DNA of 64,000 bases. Source: a virus. Both the position numbers and the translations under genes were made by a program. Of the stretch, positions 8,278 to 16,475 are shown piece by piece. The notes under the pieces were generated by a model. The model was not told the DNA's origin, did no database searches, and saw nothing but the letters and a program-made list of their open reading frames with translations. The stretch's first letter is position 1; each line of letters opens with the position of its first letter. The stretch lies in IMG/VR virus record IMGVR_UViG_3300013306_000002, positions 18,647-82,646 of that record; one strand, 5' to 3'.

Positions 8278-8673
8278 ATGTCCAAGGGGTTCGCGATCGA
8301 GTTCTCCGCCGTGACGTTCTTTTCCGAGGACGGCGACGAGCACAACACCATCCACCGCTTCCGCGTGCTGGTGAAGGACGAGGCGATCACGGCCTACGTC
8401 GCCTACGCCGGACCCTTCGGCGAGGGATGGGCGCGGATCGTCGATGACGAGGCCAGGGCGACCCGCGCGGATCTGCGTTCCTGCTCATGGACGGCGCCGT
8501 GCCACGAGAACCGGGTCATCGCGCTGGCGTTCGATGGCTACCACGAGTATTGGGCGGCACGGCTCCGGGCGCGGGTCGCGCCCTGCTCGATGATCCCACC
8601 GCCCTCCGATTGGAGCACGGAAGACAAGGGGCTCACGATCATCGACATCGGCACCATCAAGAGGGAGGCGTAG
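8278..8673 (+). CDS. Hypothetical protein (131 aa)
   Basis: ATG 8278 has an AAGGAG site 7-8 bp upstream and follows the AT-rich palindrome, so it probably opens a new transcription unit. The product is a mixed alpha/beta protein (GFAIEFSAVTFF, RFRVLVKDE, GFGEGW-like turn) with two Cys residues. No recognised family. Confidence 0.55.
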   Translation: MSKGFAIEFSAVTFFSEDGDEHNTIHRFRVLVKDEAITAYVAYAGPFGEGWARIVDDEARATRADLRSCSWTAPCHENRVIALAFDGYHEYWAARLRARVAPCSMIPPPSDWSTEDKGLTIIDIGTIKREA

Positions 8674-8676
8674 GCC

Positions 8677-9046
8677 ATGGACCTTGCGGACTGCGAGGCC
8701 TTGCGCCAGATGGTCTTCGCTGGCGACCGCGCGCTGTTCGACGGCCGGCCGCCCCGGACGCGCTCGTGCTCCACGTGTCACATTGGGGCCGTGCCCGATC
8801 CGTACTGCTTGGCGCCCCTGGACGCCGCCGTGAAGGGTGCGCCGGTGACCTCGGTCATGGCGATCACCGTCGGCTCCGCGGACATCTTCGAGACGACACG
8901 CGAGGCGCGCGAGATTGCCGACGCTCAAGCTGAGCAACGTCGCGCTACACCACCTCGGCCTGACCATCTTCGGCAACCCCAAGCATACGATGGCCCGCGG
9001 CAAGCACCGCATCCCGGCCGACCAGCAACCCATTCCCTGGATCTGA
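8677..9046 (+). CDS. Small CxxC protein, probably frameshifted
   Basis: ATG 8677 opens a frame with RSCSTCHIG (a possible zinc or haem-like CxxCH) that stays protein-like up to about residue 80. It then runs out of frame through the next gene to 9267. In the +1 frame, from about 8915, the translation LKLSNVALHHLGLTIFGNPK...PIPWI ends at TGA 9044-9046, just before the next ribosome site. A one-base insertion near 8913, or a separate small gene, would explain this. Confidence 0.4.
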
Positions 9047-9058
9047 AAGGTGCACATC

Positions 9059-9400
9059 ATGAGGAAGGCCATCAGGGCTCTCGGAATACTCGCGTGGATC
9101 GCTGTTTCCTCCCTGGCTACGGCGCTCATCCAGTCCTGGATGATGCAGTGCCTGTGGCGGTGGTTTCTCGCCCGCGAGTACGGGCATGGGCCCTCAATGG
9201 GAGCATGGTTCGGAGTCGCCACGATCACTGGCTTCGTGGTCCACAAGAGCACCAGGAACGGGACTAAGACCGAGGACGACAAGTCCATCGACGAACTCGT
9301 TTGGGACGGGGTCCGCGAGACAGTCGGCCTGTGGATAGGTTGCGTGATCATCCTGGGTATCGCATGGTGCGTCGGCGCGTTTATGGGGTGGGGCCCGTGA
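9059..9400 (+). CDS. Membrane protein, two TM segments (113 aa)
   Basis: ATG 9059 follows GAAAGG. Hydrophobic segments lie at about residues 8-24 and 91-108, with a charged loop (STRNGTKTEDDKSID) between. The GTG start of the next gene overlaps the stop (GTGA). Two small membrane genes in tandem resemble holin or envelope-protein pairs, but no motif confirms this. Confidence 0.5.
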   Translation: MRKAIRALGILAWIAVSSLATALIQSWMMQCLWRWFLAREYGHGPSMGAWFGVATITGFVVHKSTRNGTKTEDDKSIDELVWDGVRETVGLWIGCVIILGIAWCVGAFMGWGP

Positions 9401-9585
9401 CGCGCCTCCTGCTCGCCTCCATTTTGGCCGCGCTCCTGTGGTGCTGCGCCGAACTGCGCCACTTGAAGCAGCAGCGCCAGAGGCCCGCGACCTCGAACCC
9501 CTGGCCGACCACCATCCACTACTACGTGCCGGACGGCACCTGCATCAACGTGCGGAACCCTGACGGAGGACGAGATGACCGATAA
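9397..9585 (+). CDS. Small membrane-anchored protein (62 aa)
   Basis: GTG 9397 overlaps the preceding stop. A single N-terminal hydrophobic helix (LLLASILAALLWCCAEL) is followed by a basic, then polar tail (YYVPDGTCINVRNPDG). It could be a membrane-anchored partner of the preceding gene. The 3' end overlaps the next start at 9575. Confidence 0.5.
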   Translation: MTRLLLASILAALLWCCAELRHLKQQRQRPATSNPWPTTIHYYVPDGTCINVRNPDGGRDDR

Positions 9586-10195
9586 ATCACTTTTCGACCG
9601 AGTGCATGCCGCCGCGCTGGCGGAGCTCTGCGGCTACGCTGGCGTTGTCGAGGCGTCGCTCCGCGAGGGATCTCCGATCTTCAAGCACGCCATACGCATT
9701 GCCAGCGCGGCATCGGTGAAACCGGTGGAACCGGGCCACCCGACGGACGCGGAGACCATCGTGCGCGCAATCGATCGGATGGGCGACAAGATCGTCGCCT
9801 ATTACATGAGGAACCTCGACCTCATGGAGCGGATGTACGCGCGCCAGTTGAGCGGCGGCCCCACGCTCGAGTTGGCCGAGCAAGACGAACACAGCATCAC
9901 CTACCATGTAGGAGGCATCGTCCGCGACGAGGGCGAGAACGCAGGCGTTCTGGCGGTGACCGCCAACACCGACCCCAGCCCAAACTTCCCCGAGTCGGTC
10001 CGCATCGTCATCGGCGCACCCAAGAGGAGTCCACTGATGGCAGGCCGCATCCCGAAGATCGACACATTCGCCATGAGCGTGGAGACGGCCGAGCAGTGGG
10101 TTGCCACCGTCCAGCAGGCGATCCGGGACGTGAGGGCGGCGAAGACCATCCAACCGCCGAAGGGAGGGCACCATGCCGACCCGCAAGATCGCTGA
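9575..10195 (+). CDS. Hypothetical protein (206 aa)
   Basis: The ATG sits just after GGAGGACGAG inside the 3' end of the previous gene. The protein has a helical first half (DAETIVRAIDRMGDKIVAYYM) and a beta-containing second half (GVLAVTANTD, SVRIVIGAPKR). No family was recognised. Its last 23 bp overlap the next gene. Confidence 0.55.
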   Translation: MTDKSLFDRVHAAALAELCGYAGVVEASLREGSPIFKHAIRIASAASVKPVEPGHPTDAETIVRAIDRMGDKIVAYYMRNLDLMERMYARQLSGGPTLELAEQDEHSITYHVGGIVRDEGENAGVLAVTANTDPSPNFPESVRIVIGAPKRSPLMAGRIPKIDTFAMSVETAEQWVATVQQAIRDVRAAKTIQPPKGGHHADPQDR

Positions 10196-10406
10196 CCACC
10201 TATCCCCGCCCACCACCACGCGAGGTCGCAAGCCAGATCCGAACTCGGCATCCGCGAAGGCGGCGCGGTGGGCTGAAGCCAACAACGCCAGTTACAAGGA
10301 GGCCGGCGAGAAGTTCAACATCACCGCTCAGGCCGTCCAAATCGCATGGAGCAAACAACACCCCGGGCAGCGCCGCTGGGGGCGCTGTGGCAAGAGGGCC
10401 TCGTGA
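10173..10406 (+). CDS. Small helix-turn-helix-like protein (77 aa)
   Basis: ATG 10173 is preceded by AAGGGAGG. The basic N-terminus precedes NASYKEAGEKFNITAQAVQIAW, which has the spacing of a homeodomain-like helix-turn-helix. A small DNA-binding regulator is the likely reading. The stop overlaps a GTG (10403) that opens a short frame ended by TGA at 10445. Confidence 0.5.
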   Translation: MPTRKIADHLSPPTTTRGRKPDPNSASAKAARWAEANNASYKEAGEKFNITAQAVQIAWSKQHPGQRRWGRCGKRAS

Positions 10407-10519
10407 ACCGCCGCTACGGGGCCAGCAACCCGTCGAGGAAGCGGTGAGGCTGGGAGGCCTCGTTCACCCTCACTGAGGGCCCACACGCTGGGCAGCCTCA
10501 CGTCGTCGTCCACGAGGCG

Positions 10520-10807
10520 GTGCGCGGCCCGTGGTCCGAGATCCAGCGACGGTTCATATACCGCATCCAACTCTGCTACTGCGGCTCGGGGCGCTGGTAC
10601 GTGCCCACGTGGCATGACGTGGGCATCGTGTCCGACCAAGTCCCCGACAGCCTGCGTCTCCAGAGAGCCCGCTTCCTGTTGTCGGAGGTGACCGCTGATC
10701 CGGACGGATGGAAGCGCATCACCGTTGGGCGCGACGGCCAGTGTCGCCAAGTGATCGTGGGCCATATCAGTCAGGACGAGGCGCAACCAACAAAGGAGAA
10801 AGTCTGA
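10520..10807 (+). CDS. Hypothetical protein (95 aa or slightly longer)
   Basis: From GTG 10520 the frame encodes SEIQRRFIYRIQLCYCGSGRWYVPTWHDVG and further coherent sequence to a stop overlapping the next ATG. Protein-like translation extends upstream to TGA 10445-10447 (ASFTLTEGPHAGQP), and a GTG at 10403 lies in the same frame beyond that stop. The true start is therefore unclear: a non-standard start, an in-frame TGA or a sequence error are all possible. Confidence 0.45.
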   Translation: MRGPWSEIQRRFIYRIQLCYCGSGRWYVPTWHDVGIVSDQVPDSLRLQRARFLLSEVTADPDGWKRITVGRDGQCRQVIVGHISQDEAQPTKEKV

Positions 10808-11061
10808 TGCTGTCCACTCGACCACCACGTTCTGTGAAGCCCAACACCCGCTGGCGTAGCGCTCGCCGGCGCAGCCACGAGAAATCGGCCCGCCGGATCC
10901 GGCGCGAGCACGCCGACTACCTGAAGGTCATGGCGGACCTCGCCACGGCCACCGCTGATGACCGCGAGGCGATCGGGCTTCCGTCGCCGACGATCGTGCC
11001 GGATTCCCATTACGGGACAGGAACTGGACCGCGCGCCCAACAGGCGAAGCGCGACAAGTGA
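10807..11061 (+). CDS. Small basic protein (84 aa)
   Basis: ATG 10807 overlaps the previous stop and follows AAGGAGAAAG. The N-terminal half is very Arg/Lys-rich (TRWRSARRRSHEKSARRIRREH), which suggests nucleic-acid binding, and the C-terminus is polar. No family is recognised. Confidence 0.5.
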   Translation: MLSTRPPRSVKPNTRWRSARRRSHEKSARRIRREHADYLKVMADLATATADDREAIGLPSPTIVPDSHYGTGTGPRAQQAKRDK

Positions 11062-11091
11062 TACCTTCTTCGCGATTGAAAGGAGTTTGAT

Positions 11092-12318
11092 ATGGGACAG
11101 AAGACCGACCGCATCAGGGAACTCGAGACCGAGAACGCCGCCGCCCGTCATCTGCTGCGCAGCATCGGTGACACGATGGGCATCAGCCCGGCACCGCCGA
11201 CCACCATCGCCGACGCACTGGAATGGCATCAGCGGTTCCTGGAATCACTTCGGAGCAAGATGATCGCCCCGATCGACGCGGGCAAGCCGGCCTCCGACAT
11301 CCCCCCCATCCCCTCCCCGCGGCGTCGCATCAGGCCGGTCCCTGGCTCGTGGGACACGTTCGACGAGCATGTCGACGACCAGATCGAGCGCATGGAGGCG
11401 CAGGGGCTCACCAAACCACGCGAGGACGGCGGTGGCAGCGCGCTGGTCCGCCGAGATTCTGGAGACTCGCCGTTCCCGGCCGATGGTCCGTTCGCGACTG
11501 ACTCGACGGTCACGTCGATCGCCCAGGAACTCGGACTCAATCTCGACGGCATGGCGCTCGGCGAGGCGCTTGGCGCCATCCACGAAGAGATTGTTCGGGT
11601 CAAGAACCAGGGCGCCGACGTCGAGGCCGAGTCTGGCAGCAAGTACCTGTCCACTGGCAAGTCGCTGGGCCAAGCGATCGCCCACGACCATGCCCAGGCA
11701 GCCGAGCTCCGCGACGCCACCACCCAGGCTCGCACCATCGTCGCCCGACTTGCCGCTGTCATGCAGATCGGCCAGTGGGACAAGGACGGAACCGAGTTAC
11801 TGGAGCGCGCCCAGAAGTGGGAGATGTGGAAGTTCGATCTCATGAAGCGGATCCGCGAGCTCCGGGCGAAGCGCCCCGGCGCTGTGATGTCCATCGACGA
11901 GGGCGATCTCGCGGGTCGCATTGGCGAGGAACTCCAGCGCCAACTCGACCGACTCCTGACACCCCGGGAACTACAAAACTGGCTCAAGTCCCTCGAGAAG
12001 GCCGGCGCCGCAGTGAAAGTGGACGCCGGTCCGCCGGTGCCGCCCTACCCGTTCGAATTCCGGGGCGCGGACGTCGTCATGGTGCTTTCGGGGCTGGAGC
12101 ACAGGAAGGCCAGCGGTCTCGTCGAGGAACTCGGTACGGTCGCGGAGATCGGCGGGCGGCGGAGCGATGCCATGGTCGAAGTCTTCCGTGACATCGCCGT
12201 CTCCCGCGTCGCCACCGAGGAGTTCACCCGCACCATGAACCTGGTCATCCTGCCTATCCTGGCCCGCCAGCGAGCCGCTCAAAGGGTGCGCGAAGATGTC
12301 AGCCGACCCACCGAGTAG
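11092..12318 (+). CDS. Hypothetical protein with coiled-coil segments (408 aa)
   Basis: ATG 11092 has AAGGAG 7-8 bp upstream. The N-terminus (KTDRIRELETENAAARHLL) is a short coiled coil, followed by a Pro-rich linker (residues ~55-85). Long helical stretches (for example KWEMWKFDLMKRIRELRAKRP) fill the middle and end. No enzymatic motif is visible. A site matching 14 of 15 positions of the dispersed pseudo-palindrome lies inside it at 11647-11661. The next gene overlaps its 3' end by 23 bp. Confidence 0.6.
   Translation: MGQKTDRIRELETENAAARHLLRSIGDTMGISPAPPTTIADALEWHQRFLESLRSKMIAPIDAGKPASDIPPIPSPRRRIRPVPGSWDTFDEHVDDQIERMEAQGLTKPREDGGGSALVRRDSGDSPFPADGPFATDSTVTSIAQELGLNLDGMALGEALGAIHEEIVRVKNQGADVEAESGSKYLSTGKSLGQAIAHDHAQAAELRDATTQARTIVARLAAVMQIGQWDKDGTELLERAQKWEMWKFDLMKRIRELRAKRPGAVMSIDEGDLAGRIGEELQRQLDRLLTPRELQNWLKSLEKAGAAVKVDAGPPVPPYPFEFRGADVVMVLSGLEHRKASGLVEELGTVAEIGGRRSDAMVEVFRDIAVSRVATEEFTRTMNLVILPILARQRAAQRVREDVSRPTE
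11647..11661 (-). repeat. Dispersed 15-bp pseudo-palindrome copy
   Basis: On the minus strand this reads CTTGCCAGTGGACAG, one base off the consensus CTTGCCASTGGAAAG. It lies inside the coding region of a rightward gene, so it is more likely a protein-binding site than a promoter for this operon. Confidence 0.55.
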
Positions 12319-12523
12319 CGGCCTGCCGACCCCATCGATGTCGGCCACCATCGTGTTCGACCTGGATGGCGCACCCGGTCGCGTGGTGATCGGTTGCCAG
12401 GATCCGAAGGCCCGGAAACCAAAGGAACCACGCCGCCGTTGCCACTGCACGACCTGTGGCCGGCCGGGACACAACAGTCGCAGCCCCGAGTGTCCCGGCA
12501 AGGTCGCATCCGGATCCGGTTAG
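12296..12523 (+). CDS. Small zinc-knuckle-like protein (75 aa)
   Basis: The C-terminal part shows CTTCGRPGHNSRSPEC, close to a CCHC zinc knuckle (C-x2-C-x4-H-x4-C) but with six residues before the last Cys. The preceding KARKPKEPRRRCHC is basic. Nucleic-acid binding is a reasonable inference. The start overlaps the upstream gene by 23 bp. Confidence 0.55.
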   Translation: MSADPPSSGLPTPSMSATIVFDLDGAPGRVVIGCQDPKARKPKEPRRRCHCTTCGRPGHNSRSPECPGKVASGSG

Positions 12524-12594
12524 CGTTCCGCTGTCAATACCCACTTGACGGATCGATCTCCTACATGCAACTTGAGCATCAAGGAGATCACGCG

Positions 12595-12957
12595 ATGCTG
12601 ACCAGCCATGACCTCAACCACCTACGGACCCTCGCCGCCCCGGTGAATCAGCCACAGACCAGCGGTTCGACGCTGGGCCCGAAGGGCGCCGCCTGCGCGC
12701 TCTCCGGCGTCGTTCGGCTGGTGGCCACCAAGCACGGCCTGGGGACGATGCAGCGCTCCTGCGCGAAGCTGGCGCTTCTGGGGACCCCTGTGGGGCCAGC
12801 GCCCGGAGAGGCAACCGGCGAGGCCACCGAACTCTTGGCGGCGGCGGCCGATGGGCTGGCAGTGGTCGCCGGCCGCGAAAACGCGCGCGCCGCGCTGGCG
12901 TTCTGGGCCTGCGAGACCGACCCCGCGGTGTGGCGGGATGTTGCGGCGGCAGCCTGA
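12595..12957 (+). CDS. Small helical protein (120 aa)
   Basis: ATG 12595 is preceded by AAGGAG at 12581. The product is Ala-rich and helical (GGLAVVAGRENARAALAFWACETD-type composition) and has no recognised motif. A long antisense frame covers the whole gene, and the ribosome site supports the plus-strand reading. Confidence 0.5.
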   Translation: MLTSHDLNHLRTLAAPVNQPQTSGSTLGPKGAACALSGVVRLVATKHGLGTMQRSCAKLALLGTPVGPAPGEATGEATELLAAAADGLAVVAGRENARAALAFWACETDPAVWRDVAAAA

Positions 12958-13113
12958 GGCACGCCGCCGGCCAGTCCCGCGAACCAGGGCTCGCGACGTC
13001 AGGATACCGGGTTCGACCTGAAGTAGCGTGTGCGACGTGCCCTCCGGGTATGTGACCGTCTGGCCGATCGCCATCTCCTGCCCGCTGCGGGCGTCGATGA
13101 TCTTCATCGACAT
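12622..13113 (-). other. Possible antisense gene or gene remnant (5' part 12958-13113)
   Basis: From ATG 13113 on the minus strand the frame reads MSMKIIDARSGQEMAIGQTVTYPEG...LLQVEPGILTSRALV. It resembles small phage proteins built as MKIIDARSG...VTYPDGE...LL.V. The match fades where the frame enters the antisense of the plus-strand gene ending at 12957, although the frame stays open to 12622. A truncated remnant in the gap, divergent from the glycosyltransferase gene, is the simplest reading. Confidence 0.3.
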
Positions 13114-13130
13114 CAGTTTATACTGGATGG

Positions 13131-13820
13131 ATGAATTCAGACCCCAAGGAATGCTGCATTCTGGTTCCATCTCGAGGCCGGATCGATCCGGCGTGCGAGA
13201 TCGGACTGAAGACACTAGCCCAGCGCGGTTACCAGTTGCGCATCATGTCCGGGCCGTGGTCGATTGATCAGATACGAAGCCAGATGGCCACCGACGCACT
13301 GGCAGACGGCTTCCGAGAACTCTTCTGGATCGACGACGATGTCGTCTTCAACCCCGACGATGTTGATCGACTGAGGTGCTCCGACCTCCCGGTCATTGGC
13401 GGGGTGTATCCCAAGAAAGGAGAACGAGAGCTCGCCGTCCGGTGGAAGCCGAGTACCACATCCGTGGTGCTCGGCGAGGGCGGCGGAATCTTCGAGATCC
13501 AGTATGCGGCCACGGGATTCTTGCTGACCCGCGCCATCGTATACAGTACCCTCGCCGAGAAGCTCCTGGTGGATCCAAACGTCATCGGTCACTTCGGGCG
13601 TCGGATGGCACCGTACTTCCAACCGATGACCGTTCGGGACGGCGACATCGAGCGATACCTTGCGGAAGACTGGTCGTTCTGCCACCGCCTCGCTCAGGCT
13701 GGAATCCCGATCCATGTCGACACCAGACCGCGACTCCTTCACGTCGGTCGCTACGCCTACTCATGGGAGGATCTGATCCCGCGAGAGCCGATGGCTTCGC
13801 TCACCGTCCGGATCGATTGA
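13131..13820 (+). CDS. GT-A/GT2-type glycosyltransferase (229 aa)
   Basis: The product begins ILVPSRGRID and has LFWIDDDVVFNPDDVDRL, a DxD-type motif (68-70) that binds the metal and nucleotide sugar. It continues with PVIGGVYPKK, ATGFLLTRAIV and EDWSFCHRLAQAGIPIHVDTR, the typical ED acceptor-site region of these small GT-A enzymes. Likely targets are host surface glycans, virion proteins or modified bases; the nucleotidyltransferase-like gene at 141 could feed it. A TATACT-like hexamer at 13118-13123 lies just before the start. This is the last gene of the rightward block. Confidence 0.75.
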   Translation: MNSDPKECCILVPSRGRIDPACEIGLKTLAQRGYQLRIMSGPWSIDQIRSQMATDALADGFRELFWIDDDVVFNPDDVDRLRCSDLPVIGGVYPKKGERELAVRWKPSTTSVVLGEGGGIFEIQYAATGFLLTRAIVYSTLAEKLLVDPNVIGHFGRRMAPYFQPMTVRDGDIERYLAEDWSFCHRLAQAGIPIHVDTRPRLLHVGRYAYSWEDLIPREPMASLTVRID

Positions 13821-13928
13821 ACGTAAGGTGGCCATTGCCGACGGGGGGTTCGGACGTCACTCCCCTCCCGAGGCCGAGCGGCCATGCGCGGACATTCCAC
13901 TGCCCTTATTGGGGCAATCGGTAGGCGT

Positions 13929-14285
13929 TCAATCGTGGAACGAGACGTACATCTCGAGGGAGTTCGCCGTGGCCGAGCCGCTCGTGTTATGCAGACTGAT
14001 GCGGAAGTCAGCAACAGTCGAACCTGTTTTGCTGTTGTCGATGCCGCCCGACCCAGTGTTTTGGGTCTCGATATGCACCGAATCGGCCAGGGTCACCTCA
14101 GACCCTGGGTTGCCGTACGTGTACACGCTGGGCTGGAACGCGACAGGGAGCCTCACGTCGGGCGGGGTGCCCGTGGCGCCCGCCAAACCGATGGTCCCGG
14201 TCGCGCTGCCAGCCAGCGACAGCCCCGTAATCCGGACGATACGGTCGGAGATCTGCTTGATGGTGGCGGAGCCGGTGAATGCCAT
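13929..14285 (-). CDS. Small beta-rich putative virion protein (118 aa)
   Basis: The start MAFTGSATIKQISDRIV at 14285 is chosen from the translation; an upstream ATG at 14321 is in the same frame. The product is Gly/Ser/Thr-rich with alternating beta strands (VRITGLSLAGSATGTIGLAG, VTLADSVHIETQNTG, DFRISLHNTSG), as in capsid decoration or jelly-roll virion proteins. It is convergent with the glycosyltransferase gene and is the last gene of a leftward cluster of putative virion proteins. Confidence 0.5.
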   Translation of the reverse strand: MAFTGSATIKQISDRIVRITGLSLAGSATGTIGLAGATGTPPDVRLPVAFQPSVYTYGNPGSEVTLADSVHIETQNTGSGGIDNSKTGSTVADFRISLHNTSGSATANSLEMYVSFHD

Positions 14286-14336
14286 GGGCCTCACCGTACT
14301 ACCCCTGGGAGGGGAGTTCAAGGGTGCTCTGTCCGA

Positions 14337-14364
14337 CCCCGGAACGGTTCACGCCGTTCCGGGG
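14337..14364. terminator. Strong GC hairpin between leftward virion genes
   Basis: CCCCGGAACGG (14337-14347) pairs perfectly with CCGTTCCGGGG (14354-14364) around the loop TTCACG. A smaller hairpin, GTGGTC-CGCGAA-GACCAC, lies nearby at about 14401-14418. No U-tract follows in either direction, so attenuation or a processing site is as possible as termination. Confidence 0.45.
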
Positions 14365-14448
14365 CTTGGTTCGGGCGTCGGACACGCCGTGGTTCGGATC
14401 GTGGTCCGCGAAGACCACGTCGCCGATCGTGCCGCGTGAACGGCTGGA

Positions 14449-15279
14449 CTACCCCGCCCGCTCCGCCTCTGCCTGCTTCCTGGCGTGCGCGACATCCGCA
14501 TCGCTGGGGCCGCCGCCCAGATCGCCCGCGACCTCCGGCAGATCGGCGTCCGTGATGGCGTCGTCCGGCAGGGCTTCGCCATCCTCGAGCGTGGCTACCT
14601 TGAGCGGCGACGGGAGCGGCCTGGGCGGCGTGGGCGATGGCGCACCCAACCTGACCACCACCGGCCTGTTCGACACGGTGCGGTCGGGCGGCGGCGGCAC
14701 GACGCGCGGTGCGGACTGGCGTACCGTCACGTCCATCGGGATGCGGCGCCTCTGCTGAATGACCTGCGCGACTGCGGCGGTGGCGGCCGCGTGAGCGGAG
14801 GCCACCGCTGGCGCCAAGGATCGGCACTCGACGGCGTCGCCCTTGTGGACCCGGGCTGGCACCGGTTGGGCATGGCCGTTTACCAGCAGCTGGTGACCAC
14901 CCGGGATCGAGTTGACCACGCCATCGCTTTGGATCTGCGTCGGACCAAACGCGGCCGCTACCTGGTAGTCGGTCCCAGCGCTTGCCTCGCGCGCGCCGGG
15001 CGGCGCGACCTCCGGGGAGATCGACAAGTCGTCGAACCCAACCGGATCGGCCTCGCTCACGACTGGCATGGGCTCGATCACGGTGCTGCGACTCTTCTTC
15101 GATGCGCTCACGCGGTCACGGGCGACGAGCGCCTGCTGGTACGTCAGTCCCTGGCCGTTGCCGTCATCCCAGACCGTGGGCGGGTCGCCTTCACGGTCAC
15201 GAACGCGGTATCTGGTGCCATCCTCGCGGGGCTGGCGGTTCGATGGGACTGCGGATGCAGATGGTGGGGTGCGCGCCAT
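14449..15279 (-). CDS. Hypothetical Pro/Ala-rich protein (276 aa)
   Basis: The protein has a basic N-terminus and low-complexity Pro/Ala stretches (APPGAREASAG, PTPPRPLPSPLK), with an acidic Asp-rich C-terminus. A central beta-like segment (GGHQLLVNGHAQPVPARV) may be ordered. Its place between putative virion genes suggests a minor structural or assembly protein. No family is recognised. Confidence 0.5.
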   Translation of the reverse strand: MARTPPSASAVPSNRQPREDGTRYRVRDREGDPPTVWDDGNGQGLTYQQALVARDRVSASKKSRSTVIEPMPVVSEADPVGFDDLSISPEVAPPGAREASAGTDYQVAAAFGPTQIQSDGVVNSIPGGHQLLVNGHAQPVPARVHKGDAVECRSLAPAVASAHAAATAAVAQVIQQRRRIPMDVTVRQSAPRVVPPPPDRTVSNRPVVVRLGAPSPTPPRPLPSPLKVATLEDGEALPDDAITDADLPEVAGDLGGGPSDADVAHARKQAEAERAG

Positions 15280-15322
15280 GGACGAATCCTATCATGGGGC
15301 CGCGTCCATACGGGCTCGCGGG

Positions 15323-16069
15323 TCAGAACACGCTACGTGTGAGCACCCCATCCAGATGCACCCAGACCAGGGGTCGCGGGGCGATGTTTTCCGGCATGAT
15401 TTGAAGCAGGGCGGTCAGCGCTTGAGGGTCGCTGCGCAGGCGCACGGAGTAGTTCTGGCGCACCGGAACGATGACCGGACGAGTGAACGGGTAGACGCTG
15501 GCGGCAGCCAGCCAGACCTTGCGCTCGGCCGTGCGGAGATCGCTGAACTTCGCCCCCTTCATCGCCTTGCGCTCCTCGGCGCCAATGGTGGCGACCTCGA
15601 GATGTCGTCGCCACATCTTCTCGGCGAGTACCGCGATGTCGTCCCTCTCGGGGCCGGGATTGCCGCAAGCGTTGCCGAACATCCGCGACCCCAGGAGCTC
15701 GGCGAGTGGGCGGGTTGCCATTGGCTTGCATCCGATGACCAGTTCAGCGGTCGTCGCGTGCGCCCACGCGTCCCATGCGCGGATGACGTCCATCGACGGT
15801 AGCGCGTCGCCTCGGTAGGGCGCCCCGCTCTGGAACCGGCACACGTCGGTGACGTTGGTGCGCGCGTACCAAGTCAGGATGACGTAGGTCTGGTCGTACT
15901 CCAGTTGGCCACCCTGCTGCAGGTTGGTCAGCGCTGCGTTTCCGACGTTCCGGTTGTCGAACAGCCGGATCGTGGGGCTCTGGGGACCGCCGCCCCACAT
16001 GTCCTTCGGTGAGAACGCGTCGTACAGGGTGGAGTCGATGCGCTCAGGGTACCCAGGTAGGCGTGGCAT
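15323..16069 (-). CDS. Putative capsid-type (beta-rich) virion protein (248 aa)
   Basis: The protein opens LYDAFSPKDMWGGG and alternates strands: IRLFDNRNVGNAALTNLQQGG, DQTYVILTWYART, ELVIGCKPM, FTRPVIVPVRQNYSVRL and a closing PLVWVHLDGVLTRSVF. The strand content, length and absence of catalytic motifs fit a jelly-roll capsid or related virion protein. I recall similar endings (DGLxTR) in proteins of unclassified viral contigs, but cannot confirm that here. A helical insertion (~residues 120-190) is unusual for a single jelly roll. Neighbours on both sides are also virion-like. Confidence 0.4.
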   Translation of the reverse strand: MPRLPGYPERIDSTLYDAFSPKDMWGGGPQSPTIRLFDNRNVGNAALTNLQQGGQLEYDQTYVILTWYARTNVTDVCRFQSGAPYRGDALPSMDVIRAWDAWAHATTAELVIGCKPMATRPLAELLGSRMFGNACGNPGPERDDIAVLAEKMWRRHLEVATIGAEERKAMKGAKFSDLRTAERKVWLAAASVYPFTRPVIVPVRQNYSVRLRSDPQALTALLQIMPENIAPRPLVWVHLDGVLTRSVF

Positions 16070-16120
16070 GCGCTGATCATAACCCTAAACTGGGCGGGAC
16101 CCATGGTTAGAAGTCCGTCC

Positions 16121-16465
16121 CTAGACCCCGGTGCCGATATCGGTCGCCCCCCGCTTGAAGATCCATTTCCAGACCACGGTCGCCAGCGGGATCGACAGTG
16201 TGGCCAATATCTGGAGGAGCTTCATTGTGTCGCCCCGCTTCATTTCGGCCACACCGGCCTGGAGTTGTCCCAGGACGTTGGCTTGCCACTGTAACGTCGC
16301 TGGGTCCGGCCCTGGCGCTGGGAGGGTCGGCACGGTGATGGAGGTGGCGCCAGTTGTGTCATCCCCCAGTGACCCCAGCGCGCCAAACGCGACGCGCGGC
16401 CTCCATGTGACCGGGAACGTGGTCGAGACCCCGGAGAGCGCCCGTTGCTGCTTGCGGAAGTACAT
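16121..16465 (-). CDS. Small protein with C-terminal TM segment and basic tail (114 aa)
   Basis: The N-terminal half is polar (TTFPVTWRPRVAFGALGSLGDDTTGA), followed by a Pro-rich linker and a terminal hydrophobic helix (LLQILATLSIPLATVVWKWIF) with KRG after it. This layout recurs in at least five other proteins of the window and suggests anchoring in a membrane, perhaps a virion membrane. No family is recognised. Confidence 0.5.
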   Translation of the reverse strand: MYFRKQQRALSGVSTTFPVTWRPRVAFGALGSLGDDTTGATSITVPTLPAPGPDPATLQWQANVLGQLQAGVAEMKRGDTMKLLQILATLSIPLATVVWKWIFKRGATDIGTGV

Positions 16466-16475
16466 TCACGTTCTC

